From assembly GCF_019929225.1 (NCBI RefSeq), contig NZ_JAHZPA010000001.1, positions 328,805 to 392,804 of the forward strand: DNA of 64,000 bases. The letters are read 5' to 3'. The notes below the pieces were generated by a model. The model saw nothing but the letters and a program-made list of their open reading frames with translations, had not been told where the DNA came from and searched no databases. Source of the DNA: Streptococcus sanguinis. Its GTDB lineage: Bacteria; Bacillota; Bacilli; Lactobacillales; Streptococcaceae. The translations under genes were made by a program, and so were the position numbers. Below are positions 1-12,533 of this stretch, in pieces (the stretch's first letter is position 1; each line of letters opens with the position of its first letter).

Positions 1-40
1 TTTTCTCCTCTAAGTATAACATAATTTCTCCAGTTAAGGA
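1..40 (-). promoter_or_regulatory. Possible ribosome binding site of a divergent gene lying left of the window
   Basis: Read on the minus strand, the first bases of the window form a purine-rich AGAGGAGAAAA stretch preceded by TATACT. That looks like a -10 box and a strong Shine-Dalgarno for a minus-strand gene whose start codon would be just outside the window. No coding sequence is visible, so this is a guess from signal shape only. Confidence 0.35.
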
Positions 41-90
41 AAATTTGAGCCGCATTTGAGATATTTTAAATCGGCGAAATTGTAATATTC

Positions 91-128
91 CTATAAAAGC
101 CTTATCCTCTCTATGGAGAGGTTTATAG
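91..128. repeat. Imperfect inverted repeat upstream of the first gene
   Basis: CTATAAA at 91-97 pairs with TTTATAG at 122-128, and inside it CCTCTC pairs with GAGAGG around a TATG loop, with unpaired bases on the left arm. It lies in the 217-bp region before the first gene, which otherwise holds only AT-rich sequence and the promoter. It could be an operator or part of a terminator; its role is unknown. Confidence 0.35.
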
Positions 129-181
129 TCGTTTTGCACTTATTTGTGAAATCTTTTATTAACTCAAATGTAAAATATGTT

Positions 182-210
182 TTGAGAATTTTCACAATCT
201 TTGGTATAAT
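182..210 (+). promoter_or_regulatory. Sigma-A promoter of the aro operon
   Basis: TTGAGA (182-187) and TATAAT (205-210) are separated by exactly 17 bases, close to the vegetative consensus. The start codon of the first gene is at 218, only 7 bases after the -10 box. The expected transcription start therefore falls at or next to the ATG, and no Shine-Dalgarno is present. A second overlapping TATAAT occurs at 210-215. Confidence 0.75.
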
Positions 211-217
211 ATAATTT

Positions 218-1381
218 ATGAATAAACTTACTGTTAGTCAAGAGGCAGAAGAAAAACTGAGAAAGGGCATTCTTTTATTAGATAAAAAGGATTTTGGCGC
301 TCTTTCGCTTCAGAATCAATGTGTGGAGCTGCAAAACCGTCAGGGCAAGTTCTTAGGCACAGCTTATCTCTCTCCGCAGAATAAGGGAGTAGGCTGGCTG
401 ATTTCCCGGAAGAAGGTAGAGCTGAACTCGGATTTTTTTCAAGACCTCTTTGAGCAGGCTAAGAGCAGACGTTCTACTTATTTCCATTCGGCTGACACGA
501 CAGCCTTTCGACTCTTTAATCAAGAGGGGGATGGCTTCGGTGGCTTCACGGTGGATTTCTACAATGACTTTGCGCTTTTTTCTTGGTACAATGGCTTTGT
601 CTTTGCTATCAAAGAGCAGATTCTGACAGCCTTCGTTAAGGTTTTCCCAGAGATTCAGGGAGCTTATGAAAAGATTCGTTTCAAGGGTTTGAACTACGAA
701 TCGGCTCATCTCTATGGAGAGGAAGCACCGGAAACCTTCACAGTCTTAGAGAATGGTGTTCGCTATCAGGTTTTTCTGAATGACGGTCTTATGACCGGTA
801 TCTTTCTGGATCAGCACGATGTGCGTGCTAGTCTGGTAGATGGCCTGGCTGCTGGTAAAAGTTTACTCAATATGTTTTCCTATACAGCTGCTTTTTCAGT
901 AGCTGCAGCCATGGGCGGTGCCAGTCAGACAGTATCAGTTGATTTGGCCAAGCGAAGCCGTGAGCTGTCTGAAGCTCATTTTATGGCCAATGGTCTGACA
1001 CTGGATCAGCATCGCTTTCAGGTGATGGATGTCTTTGATTATTTCAAATATGCTAAGCGCCACGATCTAAGCTTTGATGTCATTGTGATAGATCCGCCCA
1101 GCTTTGCTAGAAATAAAAAGCGAACATTCTCAGTTGCTAAAGATTATCATTGTTTGGTTGCACAAGCTTTGGAAATCCTGAATCCTCAGGGAATCATGAT
1201 TTTAAGTACCAATGCAGCCAATCTTTCCAAAAGTAAGTTTAAACAAGAAATTGAAAAAGGTCTTGCCGGCAGAAAGCACCGCTATCTTGCGGAGTATGGC
1301 TTGCCAGCAGACTTTGTCTATAATAAAAAAGACGGGAGCAGTAATTACCTCAAGGTATTTACAATAAAGGTGGACCAATGA
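218..1381 (+). CDS. Class I SAM-dependent rRNA methyltransferase (RlmI-like)
   Basis: This 387-residue protein fits the PUA plus Rossmann methyltransferase family that makes 5-methylcytosine in 23S rRNA (RlmI/YwbD type); the exact target base is inferred only from the family. Residues 1-70 or so form the PUA-like part. The SAM-binding segment NMFSYTAAF is near residue 218, and the catalytic loop DPPSFARNK is at 292-300. It is the first gene of the aromatic operon, and its stop overlaps the aroD start by 4 bases. There is no ribosome binding site in front of the ATG, so translation is probably from a leaderless transcript. Confidence 0.85.
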   Translation: MNKLTVSQEAEEKLRKGILLLDKKDFGALSLQNQCVELQNRQGKFLGTAYLSPQNKGVGWLISRKKVELNSDFFQDLFEQAKSRRSTYFHSADTTAFRLFNQEGDGFGGFTVDFYNDFALFSWYNGFVFAIKEQILTAFVKVFPEIQGAYEKIRFKGLNYESAHLYGEEAPETFTVLENGVRYQVFLNDGLMTGIFLDQHDVRASLVDGLAAGKSLLNMFSYTAAFSVAAAMGGASQTVSVDLAKRSRELSEAHFMANGLTLDQHRFQVMDVFDYFKYAKRHDLSFDVIVIDPPSFARNKKRTFSVAKDYHCLVAQALEILNPQGIMILSTNAANLSKSKFKQEIEKGLAGRKHRYLAEYGLPADFVYNKKDGSSNYLKVFTIKVDQ

Positions 1382-2055
1382 AATTAGTCGTTTCTGTAAT
1401 GCCCAAGAGTTTAGAAGAAGCTCAAGAAATTGACGTATCACGCTATGAAGATGCAGATATTATTGAGTGGCGGGCAGATTTTCTGGCCAAGGATGACATT
1501 TTAAATGTTGCGCCAGCTATTTTTGAAAAATTTGCCGGACGTGAATTAATTTTCACCTTGCGGACCCGTCAGGAAGGCGGAGAAATCGAACTATCCGATG
1601 ATGAATACGTAGCTCTCATCAAGGAAGTAGCCAGTTTTTACCAGCCGGATTATATCGACTTTGAATATTTCTCTCACAAGGGAAAATTTGAAGAAATGCT
1701 TGATTTTCCTAATCTGGTGTTGAGCTACCATAACTTCGAGGAAACGCCTGAAAATATGATGGAAATCCTGTCTGAGCTGACTTCTCTGACTCCTAAGGTG
1801 GTCAAGGTTTCTGTCATGGCTCACAATGAGCAGGATGTGCTGGACTTGATGAACTATACTCGCGGTTTCAAGACTTTGAATCCTGAGCAGGATTTTGTCA
1901 CTATTTCCATGGGAAAAGTCGGCAAAATTTCACGCATTGCGGCTGACTTGACTGGCTCCAGCTGGTCATTTGCCAGTCAGGAGATAGCGTCAGCACCTGG
2001 TCAGATTTCTTTGAGCAATATGAAGAAAATCCAGGAGATTTTGAATGAAAATTAA
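1378..2055 (+). CDS. aroD: 3-dehydroquinate dehydratase, type I
   Basis: AroD converts 3-dehydroquinate to 3-dehydroshikimate, step three of the shikimate pathway, in the cytoplasm. The 225-residue length is typical of type I enzymes. The substrate-binding EWRAD lies at 30-34, the catalytic histidine is H118 in YHNFEETP, and the Schiff-base lysine is K143 in VVKVSVMA. The gene overlaps the upstream methyltransferase by 4 bases and aroE by 11 bases, so coupled translation is likely. Confidence 0.97.
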   Translation: MKLVVSVMPKSLEEAQEIDVSRYEDADIIEWRADFLAKDDILNVAPAIFEKFAGRELIFTLRTRQEGGEIELSDDEYVALIKEVASFYQPDYIDFEYFSHKGKFEEMLDFPNLVLSYHNFEETPENMMEILSELTSLTPKVVKVSVMAHNEQDVLDLMNYTRGFKTLNPEQDFVTISMGKVGKISRIAADLTGSSWSFASQEIASAPGQISLSNMKKIQEILNEN

Positions 2056-2899
2056 TGGCCACACCCGCATGGCTGCTGTGGTTGCCAAGCCAATTAAGCA
2101 CAGTATTTCTCCTCTTATTCACAATATGGCTTTTGAAAAGACCGGTGTCAATGGTGTCTATCTAGCTTGGGAAGTAGAAGCGAAGGATCTGCAGGCCAGT
2201 ATAGAAAATATCCGCAGATACCATATGTTTGGTGTCAATCTTTCCATGCCCTATAAGCAGGAAGTGATACCTTATCTGGACGAGCTGGATGTCAGTGCCC
2301 GCCTTATCGGAGCGGTCAATACGGTTGTGAATAAAAATGGAATTTTAGTTGGTTATAACACAGATGGCAAGGGATTTTTTAAGAGCTTGCCTTCTTTTGC
2401 TATTCGGGGCAAAAAAATGACGATTTTGGGGGCAGGTGGAGCAGCGACAGCGATTATTGCTCAAGCAGCTTTGGACAATGCAGAGGAAATTTTCGTCTTT
2501 ACTCGTCAAGCTTCCTATGAGAAGACTGTCAGAAAGATGGAAGCTATCAGTTGCCAAACCAAGAGTCGTATCCAGGTACTAACCTTGGAAGACGTGGATA
2601 GCTTGCAGAATACAATCAACCAATCTGACCTTCTGGTCAATGGGACTAGTCTAGGCATGGATGGCATCAGCATGCCCCTGCCTGAACAGATTGAGCTGCC
2701 CAGCCAGATTTTAGTTGCGGATGTTATCTACCAACCTTTTGAAACGCCCTTTCTCAAATGGGCCAGAAATCAAAATGTCACAGCGGTCAATGGACTTGGT
2801 ATGCTGCTCTATCAGGGAGCAGAAGCCTTTGAGCTTTGGACCGGCAAGACCATGCCCAGTCAGGAAATTTGGCAATGTTTAGAAGAATTGTATAAATAA
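2045..2899 (+). CDS. aroE: Shikimate dehydrogenase (NADP)
   Basis: AroE reduces 3-dehydroshikimate to shikimate. The 284-residue protein has the substrate loop GVNLSMPYK containing the catalytic lysine, the NTDGKGF segment and a glycine-rich nucleotide loop GAGGAATA near residue 129. The Q-G-A motif for the substrate carboxylate occurs near the C terminus ([12 protein letters not shown]). It overlaps the end of aroD and is followed 10 bases later by aroB behind a good AAGGAGG site. Confidence 0.97.
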   Translation: MKINGHTRMAAVVAKPIKHSISPLIHNMAFEKTGVNGVYLAWEVEAKDLQASIENIRRYHMFGVNLSMPYKQEVIPYLDELDVSARLIGAVNTVVNKNGILVGYNTDGKGFFKSLPSFAIRGKKMTILGAGGAATAIIAQAALDNAEEIFVFTRQASYEKTVRKMEAISCQTKSRIQVLTLEDVDSLQNTINQSDLLVNGTSLGMDGISMPLPEQIELPSQILVADVIYQPFETPFLKWARNQNVTAVNGLGMLLYQGAEAFELWTGKTMPSQEIWQCLEELYK

Positions 2900-2909
2900 G
2901 GAGGCGCTT

Positions 2910-3977
2910 ATGAAACTGAATGTGAATCTCCCGCATCATCCCTATGATATTCTCATCAAAAAGGGGTCTTTATCTCAGGCTGGAAGTTGGCTGCGTCAGC
3001 TTTGGCAGCCTCAGAAGGTAGTTATCGTCACGGACAATCGAGTGGCTCGACTCTATGCGGAAAAGGTCAAGCTGAGCTTGGAAGCGGCTGGGTTTGAGAC
3101 TTTTGTCTTTGACTTTTTGGAGGGTGAAGCCAGCAAGAACTTAAAGACTGTCAACAAAGTCTATGAGTTTTTGGTCAAGGTTGGCCTGACCCGCAGCGAT
3201 GGTATCGTGGCCTTGGGTGGCGGAGTTGTCGGAGATTTGGCAGGCTTTGCCGCTTCGACCTACATGCGGGGCATACATTTTGTTCAGATTCCGACCAGTC
3301 TGACGGCCCAAGTGGACTCTTCTATTGGTGGTAAGACAGGTGTCAATACGCCTTGGGCCAAGAATATGGTTGGGACTTTTACCCAGCCCGACGGAGTTCT
3401 GATTGACCCTGAAGTCTTGCAGACTTTAGGGCAACGTGAACTGATTGAAGGCATGGGCGAGGTGGTCAAGTACGGCTTGATTGAGGATAAGGAACTCTGG
3501 GATGAGCTGTCAGAAATGGATGGCAGTCCAGAGTCGATTTTAGAGCATGCTGAAAGCATCATCTACCATTCCTGTGATGTTAAACGTAAGATTGTGGTTG
3601 AGGACGAGCTGGATAATGGCGTCCGCCTCTATCTGAATTTCGGCCATACTATTGGGCATGCTATCGAAGCGACAGCGGGCTATGGAAAAGTCATGCACGG
3701 TGAAGCTGTGGCGATTGGCATGGTACAGGTTTCCCGTGTCGCTGAAAAGAAAGGCCTCATGCCAGCCGGAATCACAGAAGACATCATCCATATGTGCCAG
3801 AAGTTTGGCTTGCCGGTGGATTACCAGCCATGGAATGAGAATGCTCTCTATCAGGCACTGACCCATGATAAGAAGGCTAGAGGCAACTCTATCAAGCTAG
3901 TACTGGTGCCTGAGCTGTGTTCGGCTAGTATTCACCAGATTCCGCTGGAAGAGATGAAAGAATTTCTGAAGAAATAA
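2910..3977 (+). CDS. aroB: 3-dehydroquinate synthase
   Basis: AroB cyclises 3-deoxy-D-arabino-heptulosonate 7-phosphate to 3-dehydroquinate using NAD and a divalent metal; it is the second step of the pathway. The 355-residue length is normal. Visible motifs are the NAD-binding [14 protein letters not shown] near residue 97, the metal and substrate segment [10 protein letters not shown], and the metal-ligand histidines in [11 protein letters not shown] and [10 protein letters not shown]. It starts at an ATG preceded by AAGGAGG. A 90-base spacer separates it from aroC. Confidence 0.97.
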   Translation: MKLNVNLPHHPYDILIKKGSLSQAGSWLRQLWQPQKVVIVTDNRVARLYAEKVKLSLEAAGFETFVFDFLEGEASKNLKTVNKVYEFLVKVGLTRSDGIVALGGGVVGDLAGFAASTYMRGIHFVQIPTSLTAQVDSSIGGKTGVNTPWAKNMVGTFTQPDGVLIDPEVLQTLGQRELIEGMGEVVKYGLIEDKELWDELSEMDGSPESILEHAESIIYHSCDVKRKIVVEDELDNGVRLYLNFGHTIGHAIEATAGYGKVMHGEAVAIGMVQVSRVAEKKGLMPAGITEDIIHMCQKFGLPVDYQPWNENALYQALTHDKKARGNSIKLVLVPELCSASIHQIPLEEMKEFLKK

Positions 3978-4067
3978 GTGCCAGATGGAGTTTAAGACGA
4001 TTGGACAGTTTGGATAAAAATAGACAGGTTGTCCATATCTTTCCATCCCAGAAATAGGAGAAAATGT

Positions 4068-5234
4068 ATGAGATACTTAACAGCAGGAGAATCCCACGGA
4101 CCACGTTTGACAGCTATTATTGAGGGAGTGCCGGCTGGTCTTTCTCTGACCGCTGACTATATCAATGCTGAACTCAAGCGTCGTCAGGGTGGGTACGGAC
4201 GCGGTGCCCGTATGAAGATTGAAAGCGACCAAGTCGAGATTACATCTGGTGTTCGGCATGGCTTGACCATGGGCGGCCCGATTACCCTCAATGTCACGAA
4301 TCTGGATCATCAAAAGTGGCTAGAGATTATGAGTGCGGCGGATGTGGATGAAAAGAAAAAAGGACTGCGCAAGATTACCAAACCACGCCCTGGCCATGCG
4401 GACTTGGTTGGTGGTATGAAATACCGCTTTGACGATTTACGAAATTCCCTTGAGCGTTCTTCTGCCCGCGAAACGACCATGCGTGTAGCAGTTGGAGCAG
4501 TAGCCAAGCGTTTGCTGGAAGAAATCGGTGTAGAGGTAGCCAGCCATATCGTAACCTTTGGTGGTATTGATATTGATGTGCCGAACAATCTGACTGTAGG
4601 AGAAATCAAGGAAAGAGCTGCCCAGTCAGAGGTTTCCATTGTCAATCCCGATCGCGAAGAAGAAATCAAGGCCTACATTGACCAGATTAAGAAAGACGGG
4701 GATACCATCGGTGGTGTCATTGAGACTGTCGTTGGTGGTGTGCCGGTTGGTCTGGGCTCCTATGTCCAATGGGACAAGAAGCTGGATGCTAAGATTGCTC
4801 AGGGAGTCGTGTCCATCAATGCTTTCAAGGGCGTTGAGTTTGGTGTGGGCTTTGAAGCAGGTCGTCTCAAGGGCAGTCAAGTAATGGATGAAATCCTCTG
4901 GTCTGAGGAAGATGGCTTCACTCGCAGGACTAATAATCTAGGCGGCTTTGAGGGCGGTATGACCAATGGTCAGCCAATCGTGGTGCGAGGTGTTATGAAG
5001 CCCATTCCAACCCTTTATAAGCCACTGATGAGTGTGGATATTGAGACCCACGAGCCTTATAAGGCGACAGTGGAGCGGAGCGATCCTACGGCTCTGTCAG
5101 CGGCGGGTGTTGTCATGGAAAGCGTGGTGGCGACAGTTTTAGCCACCGAAGTTCTGGAGAAGTTCTCTTCAGACAATCTGGAAGAACTAAAGGATGCGGT
5201 AGCCCGCCATCGGGAATTTGTCAAGAACTTTTAG
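4068..5234 (+). CDS. aroC: Chorismate synthase
   Basis: AroC makes chorismate from 5-enolpyruvylshikimate 3-phosphate and needs reduced FMN. The 388-residue protein begins [14 protein letters not shown], matching the conserved N terminus. The upstream in-frame TTG at 4029 is rejected because a proper AGGAG sits just before the ATG at 4068. Further signatures are [16 protein letters not shown] and the C-terminal [16 protein letters not shown]. It lies between aroB and tyrA in one transcription unit. Confidence 0.97.
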   Translation: MRYLTAGESHGPRLTAIIEGVPAGLSLTADYINAELKRRQGGYGRGARMKIESDQVEITSGVRHGLTMGGPITLNVTNLDHQKWLEIMSAADVDEKKKGLRKITKPRPGHADLVGGMKYRFDDLRNSLERSSARETTMRVAVGAVAKRLLEEIGVEVASHIVTFGGIDIDVPNNLTVGEIKERAAQSEVSIVNPDREEEIKAYIDQIKKDGDTIGGVIETVVGGVPVGLGSYVQWDKKLDAKIAQGVVSINAFKGVEFGVGFEAGRLKGSQVMDEILWSEEDGFTRRTNNLGGFEGGMTNGQPIVVRGVMKPIPTLYKPLMSVDIETHEPYKATVERSDPTALSAAGVVMESVVATVLATEVLEKFSSDNLEELKDAVARHREFVKNF

Positions 5235-5249
5235 AAGAAAGGAGTGGGC

Positions 5250-6356
5250 ATGGAGAGAAAAACAGTCTATATCGTAGGTCTGGGACTGATTGGAGCTTCT
5301 TTGGCTCTGGGCATCAGGCGAGCTCATCCTGAGATAGAGATTCTCGGCTATAACAGAAGTGAAGAATCAAGACAGGTTTCCCTAGAGCAAGGAATGGTAG
5401 ACCGGGTAACGGATGATTTTGCTGCCTTTGCTCCATTGGCTGATGTGATTATTCTGGCTGTGCCCATCAAGCAGACCATAGCATTTATCAAAGATCTAGC
5501 GGAGCTGGACCTGAAGGAAAATGTTATCATCTCAGATGCTGGATCGACCAAGGCAGAGATTGTGGCAGCAGCAGAAAAGTACCTGAAGAATAAGCCCGTC
5601 CGCTTTGTCGGAGCTCATCCTATGGCAGGAAGTCACAAGACCGGAGCCAAGGCTGCCCATGTCACCCTCTTTGAAAATGCCTATTATATCTTCACGCCCT
5701 CTAGCCTGACCAAGCCTGGTACGCTTGAGGAAATGAAAGACTTGCTAAGTGGTCTTCATGCCCGCTTTATCCAGGTGGACGCAGCCGAGCACGACCGAGT
5801 GACCAGTCAAATCAGTCATTTTCCGCATATCCTAGCCTCCAGCCTGATGGAGCAAGCGGCAGCTTATAGCCAAGAGCATGAGCTGACCCAGTCTTTTGCA
5901 GCCGGTGGTTTTCGAGATATGACGCGGATTGCGGAGAGTGAGCCTGGTATGTGGACCTCTATTCTCTTGACCAATCCTCAAGCTATCTTGGAGCGGCTGG
6001 AAGATTTTAAAGACCAGTTAGACAAGGTTGCCGCAGCGATTGAGGCTAAGGACGAGACAGCTATCTGGGAATTTTTCGACCGAGGACGGCAGAGTCGCAA
6101 GCAGATGGAAATTCATAAGCGGGCAGGTGTGGACAGCTTTTACGACCTCTTTATTGAGGTGCCCGACGAAGAAGATGCGATTTTGGGTATTTTGGAGCTT
6201 CTGCGCGGAATTTCGGTCGTTAATATCCGGATCAACGAGGAAAACCGTGAAGATATTAACGGTATTCTGCAAATCACCTTTAAAAATCACCAAGATTTGG
6301 AAAAATCTGCTAAAATAGTAAGAGAAAATACGGATTACCTAGTGTCCGTAGACTAA
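5250..6356 (+). CDS. tyrA: Prephenate dehydrogenase
   Basis: TyrA oxidatively decarboxylates prephenate to 4-hydroxyphenylpyruvate for tyrosine. The Rossmann motif GLGLIGASLALG is near the N terminus, GAHPMAGSHKTG is the substrate loop, and residues 295-368 or so look like a C-terminal ACT domain, which would allow tyrosine feedback. I chose the ATG at 5250 over the in-frame GTG at 5244 because AGAAAGGAG ends at 5243, which suits the ATG. The product has 368 residues. Confidence 0.95.
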   Translation: MERKTVYIVGLGLIGASLALGIRRAHPEIEILGYNRSEESRQVSLEQGMVDRVTDDFAAFAPLADVIILAVPIKQTIAFIKDLAELDLKENVIISDAGSTKAEIVAAAEKYLKNKPVRFVGAHPMAGSHKTGAKAAHVTLFENAYYIFTPSSLTKPGTLEEMKDLLSGLHARFIQVDAAEHDRVTSQISHFPHILASSLMEQAAAYSQEHELTQSFAAGGFRDMTRIAESEPGMWTSILLTNPQAILERLEDFKDQLDKVAAAIEAKDETAIWEFFDRGRQSRKQMEIHKRAGVDSFYDLFIEVPDEEDAILGILELLRGISVVNIRINEENREDINGILQITFKNHQDLEKSAKIVRENTDYLVSVD

Positions 6357-6374
6357 TATAGATTGGAGAACTCT

Positions 6375-6713
6375 ATGTCAAATATTTATGATTTAGCCAA
6401 TGAACTGAGCAGAAATCTGCGTGATTTACCTGAGTACAAGGCAGTTGCAGAAAGCAAGAAAGCAGTGGATGCTGATAGCGAAGCGAAGGCTATTTTTACA
6501 GATTATCTGGCTTTCCAGCAGGAGTTGCAACAGCTGGCTCAGACTGGTCAGGTACCGACTCAGGAGGTGCAGGACAAGATGACTTCCTTTGGTGAGAAGA
6601 TTCAGGGCAATGCTGTTCTTTCTGAATTCTTCAATAAACAGCAGCAACTGTCCATCTATCTGGCGGACATTGAGCGTATCATCTTTGATCCGGTGCAGGA
6701 TTTGCTTAAGTAA
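6375..6713 (+). CDS. YlbF/YmcA family protein
   Basis: This small helical protein of 112 residues belongs to the YlbF/YmcA (DUF964) family. Relatives in Bacillus form the YlbF-YmcA-YaaT complex, which affects RNase Y activity and development; the role in streptococci is not settled. The start at 6375 follows TTGGAGAA and gives [17 protein letters not shown], better than the upstream TTG. It sits 18 bases after tyrA and is followed by two terminators, so it may close the first half of the aro transcription unit. Confidence 0.85.
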   Translation: MSNIYDLANELSRNLRDLPEYKAVAESKKAVDADSEAKAIFTDYLAFQQELQQLAQTGQVPTQEVQDKMTSFGEKIQGNAVLSEFFNKQQQLSIYLADIERIIFDPVQDLLK

Positions 6714-6727
6714 GCTAATAAAAAAGA

Positions 6728-6758
6728 GGAATCTGGGCTGACTACCTGGATTCTTTTT
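6728..6758 (+). terminator. First of two tandem terminators after the ylbF-like gene
   Basis: GAATCTGGG at 6729-6737 pairs with CCTGGATTC at 6745-6753, with two G-U wobbles, and is followed by a run of five T. It lies just after the stop of the ylbF-like gene. Confidence 0.6.
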
Positions 6759-6773
6759 GCTTCGGCTAGGATT

Positions 6774-6803
6774 CCAGAAATTTTAAGAATTTCTGGTCTT
6801 TTT
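6774..6803 (+). terminator. Second tandem terminator, before aroA
   Basis: CCAGAAATT (6774-6782) and AATTTCTGG (6788-6796) form a perfect 9-bp stem with a 5-base loop, followed by TCTTTTT. With the preceding hairpin it would reduce or end read-through from tyrA into aroA. Confidence 0.75.
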
Positions 6804-6804
6804 A

Positions 6805-6813
6805 TGATAAAAT
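6805..6813 (+). promoter_or_regulatory. Extended -10 promoter of aroA-aroK-pheA
   Basis: TG, one base and TAAAAT (6805-6813) form an extended -10 element directly after the second terminator. No good -35 is visible at the right distance. It would restart transcription for aroA, aroK, pheA and the LCP gene. Confidence 0.5.
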
Positions 6814-6815
6814 AA

Positions 6816-8594
<1,779 letters not shown>

Positions 8595-8598
<4 letters not shown>

Positions 8599-9428
8599 AA
8601 ATAGCATTTTTAGGTCCTAGAGGCTCCTTTTCTCACCATGTAGCCCAAGCTGCCTTTCCCAGCGAGGACTTGGTGCCCTATCAGAATATCACCGAGGTCA
8701 TGAAGGCTTATGAGGCTAGGGAAGTGGATTACTCGGTCGTTCCGGTGGAAAATTCCATTGAGGGCAGTGTCCATGAAACCTTGGACTATCTCTTTCATCA
8801 AGCAGATATTCAGGCGGTTGCTGAGATCGTCCAGCCCATCAAGCAGCAGCTCTTGGTGACGGATTTGGAGAAGTCAATCGAGAAGATATTTTCTCATCCG
8901 CAGGCTATTGCCCAAGGAAAAAAATACATTCGCCAGCACTATCCGCAGGCTGCCATTGAGGTCACGGCTAGTACGGCCTATGCAGCTCGTTTTGTGGCAG
9001 AGCATCCTGAAAAGAATTTTGCGGCTATTGCTCCGCGCACGGCTGCAGCAGAATACGGGCTCAAAGTAGCGGCCAGCGATATTCAGGAAATGGAAGAAAA
9101 TTATACTCGCTTCTGGATTCTAGGCCATGAGGTGCCTGAGCTTCAACTGACCAAGACAGGAGACAAGCAGACACTGGCTTTGACCCTGCCGGACAATCTG
9201 CCAGGTGCCCTCTATAAGGCTTTGTCGACCTTCGCTTGGCGTGGGATTGACCTGACCAAGATTGAGAGCCGGCCTCTAAAAACGGCTTTGGGAGAGTATT
9301 TCTTCATTATTGACATTGACAACGAACAGAAAAAATTGGCGGATTTTGCCTATCAAGAGTTGACAAGTCTTGGAATTACTTATAAAATTTTTGGTAGCTA
9401 CAGTGTGTTTCTGATTCAGGACAAGTAG
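8595..9428 (+). CDS. pheA: Prephenate dehydratase
   Basis: PheA converts prephenate to phenylpyruvate for phenylalanine. The 277-residue enzyme is monofunctional, with no fused chorismate mutase. The N-terminal GPRGSFSHHVAQAAF and the catalytic NYTRFWILG define the dehydratase domain (about 1-180). The following ACT domain carries LPGALYKALSTF and the phenylalanine-sensing IESRPLK. With TyrA it splits the flow from prephenate. Confidence 0.96.
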
Positions 9429-9446
9429 CAATAGATTGGAGAAGAG

Positions 9447-10796
9447 ATGAAGAAACCAGAAAATCTTAGCCATCATGAACAGCTCCGCTTAGATTATCTC
9501 TACAAAAATTATTATTATCTAAACGATAAAGAAAAGAAAGAATTTGACTATCTGCGTCAGAAGTCCAAGGGGATTGGCAATTCAGCCAGTGTGCCTGACC
9601 ATGAAGAGCAGCCGCATACAGTTAGTGACGCCTATGAGCAAGAGCCAGTTGAAATGGATCCTTCTGGCCTCTTGCCCAAGTATCCTGAGCGTTCTTCTCG
9701 CAGCAGAAGGCAAAAAAAGGTGTCAGAAGCTCTGACAGAAGCTAGTCTTGGACAAGACAAGCCTAAAAAACCCCGCAAAAAAATCCGCTTGAAACGGATT
9801 CTGCTTTGGGCAGGGATTTTCCTGCTGATGGTCTTGGGGGGCATGATTTTCATGTTTGTCAAAGGCTTGACGACAGCTCACACTGGTAATTCTAAGCCAG
9901 CAGAAACGGAATTCTTTGACGGTAAGGATACTAAGGATGGAGTGAATATCCTCATTCTCGGAACAGATGGCCGGGTTGGTGACGACTCGACTGAGACGCG
10001 GACTGACTCTATTATGGTCTTGAACGTTGGTAATAAGGACCACAAGGTGAAATTGGTCAGCTTTATGCGTGATACACTTATTCACATTGATGGCGTCAGC
10101 AATGAGTACACCGATCCGTCGCAGGCAGATTACTATGACCAAAAGCTCAATTCTGCCTATACGATTGGGGAGCAAAACCACAACCGCGGTGCAGACTATG
10201 TCCGCCAGATGCTCAAAGATAATTTTGATTTGGACATCAAATATTATGCACTGGTGGATTTCCAGACCTTTGCGACAGCTATTGACACCCTTTTCCCAAA
10301 TGGCGTCAGCATGAATGCTCAGTTCTCAACGATTGATGGGGAGAAGGTGACAGAAGTTGAAGTGCCAGATGACTTAAATATGAAAGACGGTGTGGTACCC
10401 AACCAAACAATCAAGGTCGGTCAGCAGCAGATGGACGGTCGGACCTTGCTCAACTATGCTCGCTTCCGTAAGGATGACGAGGGCGACTTTGGCCGGACCC
10501 GCCGCCAGCAGGAAGTATTGACAGCTGTTTTCCAGCAGGTCAAGGATCCGACTAAGCTCTTTACCGGATCAGAGGCTCTGGGTAAGGTCTTTGCCTTGAC
10601 TTCGACCAATGTGCCTTACAGCTTCCTTTTGACTAATGGTCTCTCTATGGCTGGAGATTCCCGCAACGGGGTTGAGCGCCTGACGATTCCGGAAAATGGC
10701 GACTGGGTGGATACCTATGACATGTACGGTGGCCAAGGGCTCTTGATTGACTTTGAAGCCTATAAAGAAAGACTGCAGCAAATGGGTCTCAGATAA
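9447..10796 (+). CDS. LytR-CpsA-Psr family cell wall ligase
   Basis: LCP proteins attach wall teichoic acid, capsule or other glycopolymers to peptidoglycan outside the membrane. This 449-residue member has a charged cytoplasmic N-terminal region (1-115), one membrane segment (about 118-138) and an extracellular LCP domain with TRTDSIMVLN, SFMRDTLIHI and YARFRKDDEGDFGRTRRQQ, which hold the conserved arginines and aspartates. It lies 18 bases after pheA, the position of the psr gene in related streptococcal aro operons. The substrate is unknown. Confidence 0.9.
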   Translation: MKKPENLSHHEQLRLDYLYKNYYYLNDKEKKEFDYLRQKSKGIGNSASVPDHEEQPHTVSDAYEQEPVEMDPSGLLPKYPERSSRSRRQKKVSEALTEASLGQDKPKKPRKKIRLKRILLWAGIFLLMVLGGMIFMFVKGLTTAHTGNSKPAETEFFDGKDTKDGVNILILGTDGRVGDDSTETRTDSIMVLNVGNKDHKVKLVSFMRDTLIHIDGVSNEYTDPSQADYYDQKLNSAYTIGEQNHNRGADYVRQMLKDNFDLDIKYYALVDFQTFATAIDTLFPNGVSMNAQFSTIDGEKVTEVEVPDDLNMKDGVVPNQTIKVGQQQMDGRTLLNYARFRKDDEGDFGRTRRQQEVLTAVFQQVKDPTKLFTGSEALGKVFALTSTNVPYSFLLTNGLSMAGDSRNGVERLTIPENGDWVDTYDMYGGQGLLIDFEAYKERLQQMGLR

Positions 10797-10802
10797 GATA
10801 TA

Positions 10803-10811
10803 TGATATAAT
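10803..10811 (+). promoter_or_regulatory. Extended -10 promoter candidate before rlmD
   Basis: TGATATAAT at 10803-10811 is an extended -10 element with no clear -35. The predicted start falls inside the terminator hairpin of the preceding gene, so the two signals overlap. Confidence 0.4.
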
Positions 10812-10812
10812 G

Positions 10813-12239
<1,427 letters not shown>

Positions 12240-12241
12240 TC

Positions 12242-12268
12242 CTCAAAAGGTTCCCCAAACCTTTTGAG
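12242..12268. terminator. Perfect hairpin directly after rlmD
   Basis: CTCAAAAGGTT (12242-12252) and AACCTTTTGAG (12258-12268) form a perfect 11-bp stem with the loop CCCCA, starting 3 bases after the rlmD stop. No T tract follows, so it may be a weak terminator, a structured transcript end or the boundary of inserted DNA. Confidence 0.55.
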
Positions 12269-12333
12269 TTCCGCAGACGCATCATGTTGAGGCGGTATCA
12301 CTGCTTGTACGAGCTGAGGTATCAGCGAAGTAG
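12269..12333 (+). pseudogene. Decayed second copy of the rlmD 3' end
   Basis: In the frame starting at 12271 this stretch reads PQTHHVEAVSLLVRAE and then VSAK and a stop. The true rlmD C terminus is [16 protein letters not shown]. The bases are about two thirds identical to 12188-12229. It has no start codon or rest of the gene, so it is a 3' fragment, most simply the end of a diverged rlmD allele left behind by an integration or recombination event. Confidence 0.75.
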
Positions 12334-12414
12334 AAGCAGATGCTCCGCCCATGGGATAGGACTCGTAGAATGAGGAGGAAAACCGACGAAATGATACGGT
12401 AAGTCCGAACCGCT

Positions 12415-12444
12415 GAGTGTGTAGCTCTGCTGGTAAAATCTTAG
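12415..12444 (+). pseudogene. Third copy of the rlmD terminal codons
   Basis: This stretch reads ECVALLVKS followed by TAG, matching the [10 protein letters not shown] end of rlmD; the first nine bases, GAGTGTGTA, are identical to 12207-12215. It is shorter than the second copy and has no upstream homology that I can see. It lies 90 bases before the AT-rich ABC transporter genes. Confidence 0.65.
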
Positions 12445-12533
12445 AAATCTTTTAGCGAAAGTAATTCAAAAGTCCTTGTTTTTAAATTTTTGGCAGTTCA
12501 AAGTATTAGTAATCGAAAGAGGTTAATACAGGC

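Noticed and set aside
4029..4067. Upstream TTG start for aroC
   Set aside because: The conserved N terminus [11 protein letters not shown] starts at 4068 with a good AGGAG just before it.
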